From Hyalella azteca (Eukaryota; Arthropoda; Malacostraca; Amphipoda; Hyalellidae), in NCBI RefSeq assembly GCF_000764305.2, contig NW_025933374.1, positions 155,652-219,651 of the forward strand: DNA of 64,000 nt. The letters are read 5' to 3'. A program made the translations under genes and the position numbers. Shown one piece after another: positions 24,691 to 36,195 of this stretch; the first letter of the stretch is position 1, and each line of letters begins with the position of its first letter. The notes under the pieces were generated by a model. It saw only the letters and a program-made list of their open reading frames with translations. It did no database searches and was not told the origin of the DNA.

Positions 24691-27600
24691 TTCCTATTAG
24701 TCTGCACAATTATTATTAAAGTTGTAAAAATTTCGATAAATATTTGCACAGTATTGAAGTGCCGCAATTAGAGTACCGTGTTTTTCGTGTTCATTTTGTG
24801 CATAAGTCAAGATTGCTCACTTAACGCAATTATGCGCTATGCGCGGCAACAAAATTTATCTTGCTTGACATTACGATGATTTTAAAGACAATACTTGTTA
24901 AAAGCTTGCTTAGTAAACGCATGACCTTTCATGTGACAGTGACCTTGAATTTATTAAAATCATCGCAGCATTTCCTGCATTTTCCTGCACGACGTTTCTA
25001 ATGTGTTTGCCGAAGCCTTAATTGCATAAGACGGCAACGCAAGCAACACGTCTGGCTATTGTCTGAACTCGTCTGTCGTTGTTCAGAGACGCAGAAATTT
25101 GCTGTTTGCTTCTTAGCACAAAGCGTAATAAGTGAAACCGGCAAGAACTTTTATCATTATATTATTAGGAGGAAATTCTGAAGCTACATGTCGGGGAAAT
25201 GAAGAATTTTGCTTGGCCCGAGCAGAAATTATTAATATAGTTTTTCTGTTTAGTCTGGCAGAATATTGGGAACGGATTTAGTAAAAGTAGTTAAGAAGAA
25301 TGCCATTGCAAACGATATCTTGGCAAATCTTAGTATTGCTAGAAGCTCGCCATGACATTTACAAAAGCTTCTGTATTTTCAATGTAGGACCAATCGTTCA
25401 AATTACTGTTGATTTTGACGCTGGTCGTTATTTTATCAACTTCATGATGATGATGACATTTAGCGACGAGATCATTAGATCCATTTCAATGTTAACCAAC
25501 TGATTAGGATACATCTAATGTTACTAATTCAGTTGTGGTGCCGTCAGGCGATGTGCAAGTGAAATTAAGGTCAGCGTTCAATGTCAACTCGCTTACTGGC
25601 CCGTGAGCTCGATAATTCGTGTAATATTCAACCGCTCAATACCAAGCTTGTTTTACTGTCACGGATTGCGGTGCATTTATGAGAGGCATTAAATAGAAAT
25701 GTGTCGACGCTTACCAGTGACTGCAATGATGCCAAAAACAACCACATGCCCCACCGTACATTTGTCCACATTTCTGGAATTTATGTCTTTTATTGTGGCC
25801 CAAGTGAATGCAGTGAACGCCGTCATGCCTCGCTGCATGCCTGAGAATATCATGCAATTTGGCTGCTGCTTTTTGGCATGGTGAACGCCGCACATGTGCT
25901 TGGTACCATGAGATTCTTGTCGTTGTTTAGAGCTCCATTTCATCCAGTCGTTCCTTCCGAAATCTGAAAGATCTTCGCCTTTGCTGGCGAAGAATATGAA
26001 ACGCCTTGTCGAAACTATGTATGTATATCAATTGCTTTTCACTGTATAGCTTGTGGAAGTATTTTTTTGTTGTTTTATCTGTGCTGAAAGTAACCATGAA
26101 TCTGAAATACTTCAAATTTAAGGAAGGTAACTGCTCTGTATACTTCTTGTACCAACATATATGTATGGTTCGATCGTAGCAAGAAAGGATCGTGGGCATC
26201 GTGCAAGTTCCTTTCGCATCGTCATTCTTCCTGCCCTGGTGCCTCGTTCTAACGTCAAGCCAGGAGCATGTTTCATTACCACAAACCACCCATTTCAGTG
26301 CGTGCTATCAGTCAGGTCTCTAAGAATCGATGCCCTGAACAATTTAGCGTTAGCAGCGCAAATCAATGATCGGTCGGTCGCTCACCAGTCGGATTGCGCG
26401 GGCTCGAATTATTGAACTCGTTGAAGCCCTGACGTATAAATAAATTCTTCTTGCTCTCTGCATGCGTCAGCGATGACGATAAATGCAGATTAGCTTTCGA
26501 CAGTCAACGGTTTGTTGGCATGGATTGAAAACGCTCGGCTCGTAAAATGTAGTTCATTAGTTCCAGCCGGCTTGCATTACCTTGTTAATAGGTTCCGGTC
26601 TTCAGCTCGGATAATCTCATTTATACGTATCGGTCTTCATTTTGAAAAAAATCAGCATTTCTATCTTTCATTCATCGTGAATATATTAGTGTGTTTCAGA
26701 CTTCACCGTATGAAGTCACACTGATATTCTTGAAGCCGAGTAGCGGGCTCATAATCGATATTGCTCAGTCTTTCTTCAGCTTGTGAAGACATTATTGATA
26801 AAGTTCAGTCTTGCGCCAGTAATTCTAACTTGTGTGCGTCATGAGTTTTGATGGCCTTCCTTTAAGTCACACGCCACGCTTATTTACAGCAAGTAGAAAT
26901 AACTTAATGAATTGGCTTGAATTTCTCGACTAATGTATCATTATTTACAGGTTTTAAGTGCCCCATCTGTTCTAAATTGGTTCTCCCGGACGACTTGGAA
27001 TGCCATTTGGTCATCTGCCTCACCAAGCCCCGCATTACGTACAACGGTGAGCGAAATATCCAACAATACGTAGGAAATTAAGTAAGCACTATTGCACTAA
27101 ACATTAAAGGCTGGCAAGTGCATGCTGAGGATTGCAGTAAAATTTGTGGATGTAAAAATTAAGCTGTGCGTCGTCGTATTCACGTTTAACCCTCTAACAC
27201 CGTATGTCACTATCCGGGAACATAACTTTCAACTTAAATTATACGTAATCTATTGAGTGTAGCAACATGAGGACGTTTGTACGCAACAGAGAACATTATA
27301 AAGTTGTCGTACGTGGCGGCAACCATCAGTGCAATTCATTTTGCGCTCACTAGAACGTATCCTTTTTGGGAAGTAAGCGCTTGACAATATTGCTCCGGTT
27401 AACCCTCTACCGCCTGACTCATGTCAGGCGGTAGAGGGTTAAGTGGGTAATTAGCTTCTAAAGTTTGGAAAGCGATTTTTTGTTTACTGAAGTATGGAAG
27501 GTATGTAGGAAACAATCATGTGTTCAATGTACGCTTGCATCTTGTTAACATAATCTTTATGTATTTCAGAGGACGTCCTGACCGAAGATAAAGGCGAATG

Positions 27601-27861
27601 CGTTATCTGTCTGGAAGACATGACACAGGGCGATACCATCTCTCGTCTACCTTGTTTATGCATCTACCACAAACCCTGCATAGACCAATGGTTCCAGGTT
27701 GGTTATCTGGAACACTGCTAGTATCAGTGGCTTCAGTGGCTTGCGTTTGCCGTGTTTTACTCACTCACATTGACAACCTGCAGCCATGTTGGCTGATATA
27801 TTAATTCGTTTATCCTTAATTTCAGGTAAACCGATCATGTCCTGAGCATCCTGCCGACTGA
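15065..27861 (+). CDS. ZNRF2: ZNRF1/ZNRF2-type E3 ubiquitin ligase, six core exons
   Basis: Core exons: 15065-15143, 17537-17672, 18140-18225, 26951-27046, 27570-27697, 27826-27861; phases match and give 186 aa (human ZNRF1/2 are about 227-242). The start MGGKAS fits the family's N-myristoylation signal (Gly2), which anchors these ligases to endosomal and plasma membranes. A Ser/Ala/His-rich middle includes RTRSLSSMGGAG and a polyalanine run. The C-terminal zinc finger CPICSKLVLPDDLECHLVIC (C104-C123) leads via LTKPRITYNEDVL into the RING: C143-x2-C146, C161, C163-x2-H166-x2-C169, C180, ending NRSCPEHPAD. The C-terminal half matches the vertebrate family almost residue for residue. It transfers ubiquitin with a RING-bound E2. 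Whether it is ZNRF1 or ZNRF2 cannot be decided; the symbol marks the closer match (LTKPRITYNEDVL). Introns 1-4 are large; a further exon candidate is listed separately. Confidence 0.9.
16590..16905 (+). repeat. Diverged tandem repeat ending in CAGA units
   Basis: Two diverged copies of a stretch with TGCAAAATTTYA, GTGTGTYAAAT and ACAAGATTTGTAGC blocks (about 16625-16700 and 16795-16865) end in CAGACAGACAGACAAACAAG. The layout resembles the 3' tail of a non-LTR element or SINE; the family was not identified. In ZNRF intron 1. Confidence 0.5.
16998..17241. mobile_element. 244-bp pogo/Tigger-like MITE in ZNRF intron 1
   Basis: The ends are inverted: left CAGCAATCCCTTGATTAACG and right reverse complement CAGCAATCCCTTGATTAGCA, flanked on both sides by TA (16996-16997 and 17242-17243). 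TA flanks and CAGNAATCCCT termini fit the pogo/Tigger branch of Tc1/mariner elements. Many internal GCGYTAATCAAAAC blocks. No coding capacity. A truncated copy lies at 39150-39262. Confidence 0.85.
18609..18842 (+). repeat. Short tandem arrays (CCCATTCCTCT and CACACCCCAGTTA units)
   Basis: About 18609-18700 repeats an 18-base GTCCCATTCCTCTNTCT unit and 18780-18842 repeats a 15-16-base CACACCCCAGTTAYYCA unit. Both lie in ZNRF intron 3 and leave three frames partly open by chance. Confidence 0.8.
19056..19212 (+). repeat. 24-25-bp minisatellite (TGGTACATGTAAGACTAGCA)
   Basis: Six to seven tandem units of TAATGGTACATGTAAGACTN with small length changes. In ZNRF intron 3, or 5' of the alternative first exon. 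Confidence 0.9.
21124..21957 (+). CDS. Candidate 834-nt in-frame extra exon of the ZNRF gene
   Basis: The reading frame is open from 20772 to 21957 and ends at CCTG|GTGAGA, phase 1, matching exon 4 (GTTTTAAGTGC) to give FANSGVPG-FKCPICSK. An acceptor CTCTTCCTGTAG at 21112-21123 would start the exon with two bases, again matching the phase left by exon 3. The resulting 834 nt is exactly 278 codons, so it could be skipped or included without a frame change. The peptide is Ser/Arg/Thr-rich (TRSRSHSISDGSRSVRNKRA) with no recognised domain. Alternatively it is a first exon beginning at the ATG 20772-20774 (an in-frame TAG lies at 20742-20744), giving an isoform of about 481 aa without the Gly2 myristoylation site. 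The frame is longer than chance would give; the exact 5' boundary is open. Confidence 0.55.
21940..22275 (+). repeat. Diverged tandem duplication carrying the exon's 5' splice site
   Basis: From the donor of the 834-nt exon, blocks with GACCACTCTATTGCACTAGT recur at about 21963, 22066, 22164 and 22251. The last copy again contains TTGCCGACAGTGGAGTGCTTG-ATGAG, a mutated form of the exon end TTGCCAACAGTGGAGTACCTG|GTGAG. TCTATGCTGGTGGTGAGGCAG is shared by the first two. Unit length is roughly 90-105 bases. Confidence 0.75.
22728..23020 (+). repeat. 22-bp minisatellite (GAACGATGGGAAGTGGAGTG)
   Basis: About eleven tandem units of GAACGATGGGAAGTGGAGTGTT with a few indels, in ZNRF intron 4. The minus strand reads FNTPLPIVQHSTSH-like repeats that are not a real protein. 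Confidence 0.95.
23995..24275 (+). repeat. 31-32-bp minisatellite (TAAACGAATATTTTCTGTTG)
   Basis: Eight or nine units of TAAACGAATATTTTCTGTTG plus TGTATTGACGG, with partial units, in ZNRF intron 4. Confidence 0.92.
24659..24690. repeat. (ATT)n microsatellite
   Basis: About ten ATT units in ZNRF intron 4. Confidence 0.95.
27186..27442. mobile_element. piggyBac-like TTAA-flanked MITE in ZNRF intron 5
   Basis: TTAA at 27186-27189 is followed by CCCTCTAACACCG, and the right end reads CGGTAGAGGG before TTAA at 27439-27442; TTAA flanks with CCC-rich inverted ends are typical of piggyBac-type elements. The right end contains a perfect 20-bp stem with a 4-base loop: 27399-27418 (TTAACCCTCTACCGCCTGAC) against 27423-27442. 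No coding capacity. Confidence 0.65.
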
Positions 27862-28570
27862 AGTTGATATCCTGGCGTATAATGAAGCAGAGGGAGGAGA
27901 ATTATGGCGCTACGTGAGCGACCGCAACTCAACGATCCGCCTTGTTTTATATCGACGATGCCAAGTGTCTCCGCTGTTTGCGTGGATTGTGCTTCACTAT
28001 TTGTCTAGTGGACTGGGAATTACAAAACGTGTGATAAAATAGAAAACATTTATACTATGAATGATTAGTTTTTTAGCGTGAAGACAGCTAGTACTTAGCC
28101 CCTTTGGGATACACGAATTTTTAAAACTATATTGTTACTTTGAAAGCTTTTCTGGTAGTCGCAAAGAGGCTGACCAAACAACGGTGTTAAGTCGTATAGC
28201 AATTGCGAATATTTCAATGATTTTTACTCATGGCTCTCAAGTTCGCCAATGCTGTTATTATTTTTTTTGTTAGTTTAGGTGTGCTGTTCGTTTGAGACAT
28301 GCTGCGTTCCAGTGAAGGATTTTTGACTTGACGACATTCAGATGATTGAAATTTGAGATATTTTATAACTATGAAAAAGAAAAATCTTTGGTTGAAATCA
28401 TGCAATGTCTGGACATCACAAGCGTGCCTGATGTTCTTCACGGTTTACAACATCTCAGTTATTCGTTCTTATATGGAATTGAATGAAAATACCATTTTGG
28501 TACAAGCAGATCAGCGTCAGCAGATAAACTCAGATTGTTCCTAATTATTCGCATCGAGATTATTGCGAGT

Positions 28571-29135
28571 ATGAGATTCCTGTACGATTGTCCCGCTCTT
28601 AAATTTCCTGTACGATTGTCCCGCTCTTAAATTTCCTGTACGATTGTCCCGCTCTTAAATTTCCTGTACGATTGTCCCGCTCGTAAATTTCCTGTACGAT
28701 TGTCCCGCTCGTAAATTTCCTGTACGATTGCCCCGCTCGTAAATTTCCTGTACGATTGTCCAGCTCGTAAATTTCCTGTACGATTGCCCCAGCTCGTAAA
28801 TTTCCTGTACCATTGTCCCCGCTCTTAAATTTCCTGTACGATTGCCACAGCTCGTAAATTTCCTGTACGATTGTCCCCGCTCGTAAATTTCCTGTACGAT
28901 TGTCCCGCTCGTAAATTTCCTGTACGATTGCCCCAGCTCGTAAATTTCCTGTACGATTGCTCCGCTCGTAAATTTCCTGTACGATTGCCCCAGCTCGTAA
29001 ATTTCCTGTACGATTGCCACCGCTCGTAAATTTCCTGTACGATTGCCACCGCTCGTAAGTTTCCTATACGATTGCCACCGCTCGTAAATTTCCTGTACGA
29101 TTGCCACCGCTCGTAATTTTCTGTACGATTGTCAC
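28571..29135 (+). repeat. 28-29-bp minisatellite, about 20 units
   Basis: Consensus CTCGTAAATTTCCTGTACGA then TTGYCCCG or TTGCCACCG. Units abut with no spacers. The minus strand reads VQEIYERGQSYRKFTSG-like repeats by chance. It starts about 700 bases past the ZNRF stop codon and may lie in its 3' UTR. Confidence 0.95.
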
Positions 29136-30387
29136 CGCTCTAGCACGAATCGGATTGTCGTGTATCTCAAACGGGCTATCGCTGCTCACTTCACACGTAA
29201 GTGTCTGTTGGCCGAGGCTCGGTCACGTGTTTACAATATCAGCCTGTGTGTTGCTCACTAATTATCTGGTCACTAATAACCTTAGGGTCTCTAACTTGAT
29301 GTATTTTCTCAGCGCAAATGATTTTTTCCTGTTTTTTTTTATGAATTTTTAAAAAGAACAGCCGTGAAACTGCATGGCTTTGGATTCCTGATCTGTTCTG
29401 TTCTAATTTACATTCTATTCAGATTAATTTCAAGTGTCTATAGATGATAAAATTATGAATGGGAAATCCATGCTGACAAAATATCAAGTAAGAGATTCTT
29501 GAGGCACTTAATTAACCTATTTCTGTTTCTGTATTTTTTCTTTGGCCAATGCAATTCTGTTTGATAACCCCTTGTTGTGTAGTCTGTGCAAACGGCTTCA
29601 CCAAAGTGTAGTGTACAATAATGGAGTTGTGCATCTTTTTGTCGTCAAATATTTATTATTGTGTCTGCGTACGTGATTGAGTGACTCGCCAGTCAAGTCA
29701 AATAATTCCATTTAATCACGAGGCTCGTGAAAGGTTATCACTAAAATCTCATCGAATTTGTATATATGCTGCTATATGGTAATAACTAGCAGCGAAAGCT
29801 AATAGCTCTAACAATTTCAGTTCGTGGTGCGATCTATTGTCTCCCAATGTCACCGGCTTTCGTTTGTACCAACACGTATCATATTGACTGGTGTAAACTT
29901 GCATTAACATTCTTCGAAGTTTCCTGTTTCCTGCATATATTTTATTGTGCTTTCTGTGATCATCAGTTATAAGGAGAGCTGACTTACCATCTTGCTAATT
30001 TGTTCATTAGATTTGAACGCCTCGGGTGTCTAAGGCAGCTCTTCAAGATATTCTTCTTCGTGTCCTGGAAAAACTCTCGTCTTCCCTAGATTATTGATAT
30101 ATTCGCGATCGTTTATTAATCTTTTAAATTAAGTAGGATCGTTTATTAATCTTTTATTAGCTATAAGTGAGATTTGTACTGTAATTTTTGAGTTTGTACC
30201 TCGTAAAGACTATGATAGCTAAAGACAAAAGTGATAGCACGTTTACTCTGAACCTCTTCTTCGTGCAGCTTTCCAGGTAAGGGTTTTTTGCCACAGAATT
30301 ACATGTGCAAGTTACCCTTCTTCTTTGTATCGTATAATGGATAACTAAATCCTCTTACTCACTGTTGATTATCTACGAAATTATTCT

Positions 30388-30719
30388 GAGAGAAATGAGT
30401 GGGTCTGGATGACCCACTTAAATCAGTCAACCGCGTCCAAATATGTGATGCACTTTTTCGATTCACTTGCCCCCTATTTGTGCGTCATACTGACCTATTA
30501 CTGGGCCTTTAAATTCCACTTTAAATCGCTCTGACGCCCAGATGCTCCCTACGTATCCGTGCTACGGGCGGTGTCAGGAGCGATTTAACGCCACAAGTCA
30601 TGCCTGTAATTTAAAGGGCCAGTAATAGGTCAATATGAGCTACAAATGGGACAAGTGAGTCAAAGAAGTGCATCGCTATTAGGACACGGTTGACTCATCC
30701 AGACACACCCATTTCTCTC
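30388..30719. mobile_element. 332-bp foldback MITE (GAGAGAAATGRGTG ends)
   Basis: The left end GAGAGAAATGAGTGGGTCTG is the near inverse of the right end, which ends TCATCCAGACACACCCATTTCTCTC-like. Inner blocks also pair: GACCTATTACTGGGCCTTTA on the left with TAAAGGGCCAGTAATAGGTC on the right, and TTTAAATCGCTCTGAC with the GGAGCGATTTAA block. The whole element folds into one long imperfect hairpin. No coding capacity and no obvious target duplication. Confidence 0.8.
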
Positions 30720-33700
30720 CGTGTATCGTAAGTTTCTTACATTCTGTACAATTTTTCTTAAACTATATGTTCTATATTTTCCTTGCCAGTAACTCAAACT
30801 TGATGTACTATTGTTTTCTGTATGTTCTTGAGTTTTAATAGGGATTTTGAACTTAATATATACTTAAGAAGACATAACCTTCCAGCTCGTCGCTTAGAAC
30901 TTTCGAAAGCAATGCTGGAATTTATTTTACGTATTCTCATAGACGGGGAAATTTTCCTGCGAAAAAAATGCCTCCAAAAACACATTTATGACGGAGTTAG
31001 ATTAAGAGTTGCCATATTTACCTTAGTTTGTGTTATTATTGCGTACTACACTCATTACCTTCTTGTCGCTCTTTCCTTAAGAGTTACTTACGATGCGTTA
31101 TAGATAGATATTATATTAAATTATAGTTTACTTCTGCTGCACTCATGCAGTTATTTTCATCCTTAACTAATAACTTGTACTAATTTTCTCCCTATGGTCA
31201 GTTAGGACTCTTTATTGAAATAATTCTTACGATGAAGTTCATTCCACGATCAACCTTCAGCCTCCCTCACCGATTCCTATCATGTCCTTTAGCCAAGCAT
31301 TGATTGTGTAACTGAACTCATTTGTTACTTTATCAAACTGTGCAGCTGAACTTGATATTTGTTTCTTTTTCAAGCTCCTGACTAAGAGCTTGTTGAAATG
31401 TTTCCTCTTTGGTGCGTGAAATCAAAATTGAAGGAAAGTAAAAAGGGAGAATAGCGCTCTGAAATCGTGAGACCTCCTGGCAAGAAAATATGTGAACTAA
31501 TGCTCTTATCTGACAAGATTTGTCAAGTTAATTCTGAAGCTAGTGATGATGAATGTGAACACTATCGCTTTACAATTTTATAGTGACCTTGTACGGTATT
31601 CTTAATTAATAAACGGCAAAGAAAATTCCGCCATCAACCGATTTCTTCTCAACGATTCACCGCATTCAACAACATTTCGTGTCTCGGATTATGCAAGAAG
31701 TTCTTTTTATTGTTAAGGCTTGTGTAGTAGATACGGTACGTAAGTCTTGATGTTATTGGACTGGAACTGACATTTGCGACCATAAACTTAACGGGTTCTG
31801 TTGTACGTGCTGGACTGTGGGTTTTACTGTGAGCTTTGGTCGTTGCATAACTTGAAAAAGGTATTGCCTGTTGAAAAAAAGTTGGCAGGAAACTACGTTC
31901 TTAAAAAATAAGTTGGATTTCTTCAACTGGAATTTTCCGCTACATAATATTTTTACAAGATATGTGTTTTATTTTATCTAATGTATGTGCAGGTTTTTAT
32001 CTTTGACGAGTGACCGATCTTTAAAAATTGTATGTATAGATAACGTAATGATGAATTCTGATGACGCAATCAGTAAGGGTGAATTAAAATATATTGAAAC
32101 TATAGTGCATCTTGTTCGGGCCGATAACTCAATTTGTTTACTGTTCTATCCACTAACATCGTCACCAATACTCAAGCCATAATACATGCGCTGAATGTAC
32201 AACTAAATGTACATAAAACACCGACTTGCCAGTCTCTCACCTCAACAGTTCATTTTGCCTCGTTTAGGAATTTTTCACCATTAATTAAGATTGGATAGTC
32301 ATTATGTTGTCAAAGCCTGTGCTAGTGCCGAAGTTGTGATTGGCGTGCCAATGCGTGTTACGTTAACGAATGTTCTATTACCTCTTTACTTAACTGGCTA
32401 TGAGGTACCTTATTTCTTTCAGAAATTTACACTATAACTCTCAAACTATTTCTTGATATTCTAATACAAATTTTTCTATTGTTGCATCACTGTACTCTTA
32501 TTTTTTGGGAAGCATTGGTTATATATAAATTATTAGTAGGTGTACAATATTGGTTGCCTAGCTTCGTATGATGTAGACCTGACCTTAACGTGCAAACATC
32601 CGTGATATATGTGCTTAGTTCTAAGAGTTTAATCTCTATCCTATTTGTAAGATCCTCTCTTCTGAATCTTTTTGATTTCCCTCATAGATGTAAGTTTGCT
32701 AATTTGCTTTTCATTTGTCCACTTATTCGCTGTGTCAGTGATTCTTTATGATGAAGTTCGAGCATTTCGGTTGTTATGGAATTCGTCTTATTTGAATGTG
32801 CAGTACTGCAATCAACTTTCTTCGTGAATTTGTATTATTCATTCACGTTCAATTTTTAATTATCTATTTCTATCCGTCAGAAGATGAATAAAATATTCAC
32901 GTGATATTGTCGTAGATTTATATTGAAGTATTTTTCATTGATGAACCTAATTAACTTACGTGCTTCAGAAGTCCCTCCTTCCTCCCACTGGCTGCCTTTT
33001 GCGTCAGGATTTATGATGTCCTACAGACCCTCAGCCTAAAGACCCTCAGTCTGCACATCCTCGACATTCGTTCGCCATCCAGATCTTTGTCTTTAGTTAA
33101 CTGTAAGCTAACTAAATCATAAATATATAAGTAATCATGTGCGTGTGAATGTTCAATTCGCTATCTCGATAACCGCACCTGGTGCTGGCGCTAACAGCTG
33201 AGCCGCAGACCGCTCGGCACGCTCGCGTTATCGAGATTTTTTTGACGAAGAAATTATTTGCGACTGTGCTTGGGATTTCGGCGCTAAAAAATCAAATGTC
33301 TAAAATAATTTATAGCTTCATTATGAGAAGACGCCATTTGGTTAACCATTTTTATTAGTCCATGTTTTATTATCTGTATTCTTAATTATTAAGTTATTTA
33401 TCCATTATATCTCGGTTATTTTTGTCCTTTGTTGTAGTTCCAGATGTGGGTGACAGTGTACGTAAGCTATTATGGACTTCGACAATAATATTGTCAGTTG
33501 AAGTTATTTAATTTGTGAACCAAGTCTATAGATTCGACGCTTCCTTTTTAACAGAGTTTCTCATTTAACAACATAGTAGAACCAATTTTTTCTAACTAAT
33601 TTTTATTAGAACTATTATGTTGGGACATCGTCTACCTCGGCTCAGCATTGTTTGTGTTGGCCGCAACATTGTACAGTCAAACGATCCTCTATCAAATCGT

Positions 33701-35329
33701 TTCTATTTATTGGTGACGGATCAAACTTATTCCGTACGTGTTCTGATTCATAGGCAAAAATGTGGAGCATAAGATTTTATGTACAACAGTTTCAACTGTT
33801 TTTTTTTTCGTCTTGGCGACAGATGAAATCACAGGTGTGAAAACAAACATTTTCTTGCATATCTCTGTTCAAATTTCAGTGCGTAGAAATAAGTCAAATT
33901 TGATGGGCGGTATTTACAAAATTTATATTTCTATATACGTTTGCTCAGAATTTCATGCAGGATCATGATTATGACCTCAGACTTTACCAAAAGAAGAACC
34001 TCAGCTGGTAGGCCAAATTTCGTACCCTCCTCGTGGTGCCAAGAAAAATCTCCAACGAATTCTATGCTTTCATTGAATTTCCTGCTGTATTTACCACTCA
34101 GTTTGAGTGTTGGACTTTGTCAAAACAAATTATCGATAAAATTTGTAGTACCGTTATGTTAGTCACAAATGTTTCACGCTGTCTCGATGGGTATCCGCAA
34201 TATACTTACAGCTATTGAATGAATATTTGATCTATATTTTTAATCAAAATTAAGCTGTAATTTGTACAACTCTTTCCTGAAATTTGAAATGATCGGTGTA
34301 GGAACGCTCACGCTGTTTGCTGTAGACTCGGCGCATTTGTTTATTGCATTTATTGTCTTCGTGAGGCAGTGCACTAAACACGAATATTTTTCTAAAGAAT
34401 CCACTCAACTTTCTCCCTCGAAAGAGAATTTTCTTTTGCTGTTACTACTCCTTTTAATTCATTACTTCCTAAAGTACGAGATATTTTTGGGAGAGCTACG
34501 GTACTACTACCGGTACTTCATTAGTATACTTCTGGCTTGATGCAAAATGTTTCATTTGTAGGTAAAATATTTTATACTGTTCTATATGAACTTGTGTTTT
34601 AAGAGTAACTAGGAAGAGATAATTTTTTATCCTCGATATTTGGCTGGCTCCTAAAAACGAAAAATAATATTGACAGTTACCTTTATCTCTCTGACCAAAC
34701 AATTCTTATCTCGCCGCGGTCGTGCCTATTGTTATTTTCAGATCTCGTCTCGCGTGGACCAAGTGGAGACATGACCGAAATGACGTAATTTTACTCGTGA
34801 GTTTCCTGAATGGATTCTTTAACCTTTTGTCTACAGATACGTTAACCGCAGTCGAGGCTTTTCTTACATAAAGGCTTACGTCAGTGCCCAAAGGGTTCAA
34901 ACTTTGAATCATATGAACATTGGAGTTCTGTGTTGCTCACTGCAAGATCACCATTGTTGTGATTTAGTCGAAGATCGTACGTGTTGCACCGGCAGTTTGT
35001 GTGCTGAGCTCATGCAATGGCTGTCAGTTTTAGTCATTGTGAACATAGTTTGATAGCCGCTTGCTCGCTAATGATGAGATAGACGGCGATGTGAGAAGAC
35101 CTTTAATTAAAATGAGTGGTCCTGGAGGCCTCCTTGTGCAATGTGTACACGAAAATATATTATAAAATGTGAAGTTTCGTTTTATTTTCCGGTATCTTGT
35201 TAGCTCTCACTAACGAGTTAGCTCTCATTAACTTGTAATTCAATGAGTATGTACGGCCACCGGAATGTTAACATTGTTACGGTAAGTGTCCTAGCTCTGT
35301 GTGCCAGTTTCTGGTCAGAATCGGCAAGG

Positions 35330-35400
35330 AGGCCGGGCAGAAAAAAGCAGCTAGTTGCGAGTTCAAGCCCGCAACAAGCTGTGGATGTTCTGCAATGTTA
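35330..35400 (+). repeat. tRNA-like B-box remnant (possible SINE)
   Basis: GCGAGTTCAAGCCCGC at about 35356-35371 resembles a pol III B box (GGTTCRANYCC), after a GGCAAGGAGGCCGGGCAG stretch. No matching A box at tRNA spacing was seen, so this is at most a SINE remnant. Confidence 0.3.
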
Positions 35401-35574
35401 AGAATGGGCGACAGACCCACGGCCTAATAAACGCTGAAACCGCTATATTAAGTGTGATGATCTTGAGTAACCCAATAAATGGGACTGAAATGTTTATTGC
35501 ATTTACAACGATGAATCTTAAACCGATCTTCGGCAGGTAGCAGAGACAGTAGAGAATAGTGGAGCCGTAAGAGA

Positions 35575-35975
35575 CTAGGCCAAGTTCGACCAGTCGCCGA
35601 TTCTTGCAGGCCTGAAAATTGATCTTGTGACAACATCTTTCCAAATTGACTTTGGAAACTTACACAGCAATAAGTTCGTTGAAGAATAGACCGAGTTGAC
35701 CTGTCGTCGATTCTTACATTGCTTTTGACTCGTCTCGTGGAGATCTGGATCTCGCACTTTGAGCAGATCTATCCAAAACTGACGTTGAAGTTTAGTAGCG
35801 GCTGAAAATCCACCAATTTGTGAGGTGGAAGACACTTCCAAGTAAAAATCTATATACTCCTGCATAGCTTCATCTAGTCTTTCTTGAACGAACGCGCTCC
35901 TATTCGGTGCGTCAAGGTTGAAAGCAGGGAGGCTGTTCCACACGTCGGTGACTCGCAGCGTCAAGAAATGTTATC
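35575..35975 (-). pseudogene. LINE ORF2 C-terminal fragment
   Basis: Minus-strand frame LRVTDVWNSLPAFNLDAPNR then SAFVQERLDEAMQEYIDFYL is the same type of ORF2 tail as at 1-169 and 13185-13301. The frame runs on about 90 codons further (VSSTSQIGGFSAATKLQRQF) with no known domain. No RT domain is adjacent, so this is a truncated copy. Confidence 0.75.
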
Positions 35976-35999
35976 GCGTGCATGAGTTGCACCGCAGTT

Positions 36000-36195
36000 T
36001 TTAGCACATTTTCTCTTTAAAAAAAAAATGCACCATTGTGCTCGCCATGTCCGTCTGTCTGTCCGTCCGTGACCACGTTTTCGTCGACGAGAAAATGCGC
36101 TCTCACTGCAGTGAGTACTCACTGCACTGCACTCCGTCACTGAGTGAGTACTCAGTCACTCACTGCAGTGAGTACTGAGTTATATTTTTTTATTC
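36000..36195 (+). repeat. Dispersed repeat, copy 2 (partner at 1200-1375)
   Basis: Contains the same ordered blocks as the first copy: GCTCGCCATGTCCGTCTGTC, GAGAAAATGCGCTCTCACTG, a run of CACTGCAGTGAGTACTCACT-type palindromes here expanded, and GTTATATTTTTTTATTC. It lies directly next to a LINE ORF2 tail, as copy 1 does more loosely. Confidence 0.6.

Noticed and set aside
28655..29107. Minus-strand frame with repeated VQEIYERGQSYRKFTSG
   Set aside because: Translation of the 28-bp array only.
28571..29135. CRISPR-like array of 28-29-bp repeats
   Set aside because: Units abut directly with no unique spacers, and the genome is eukaryotic; it is an ordinary minisatellite.
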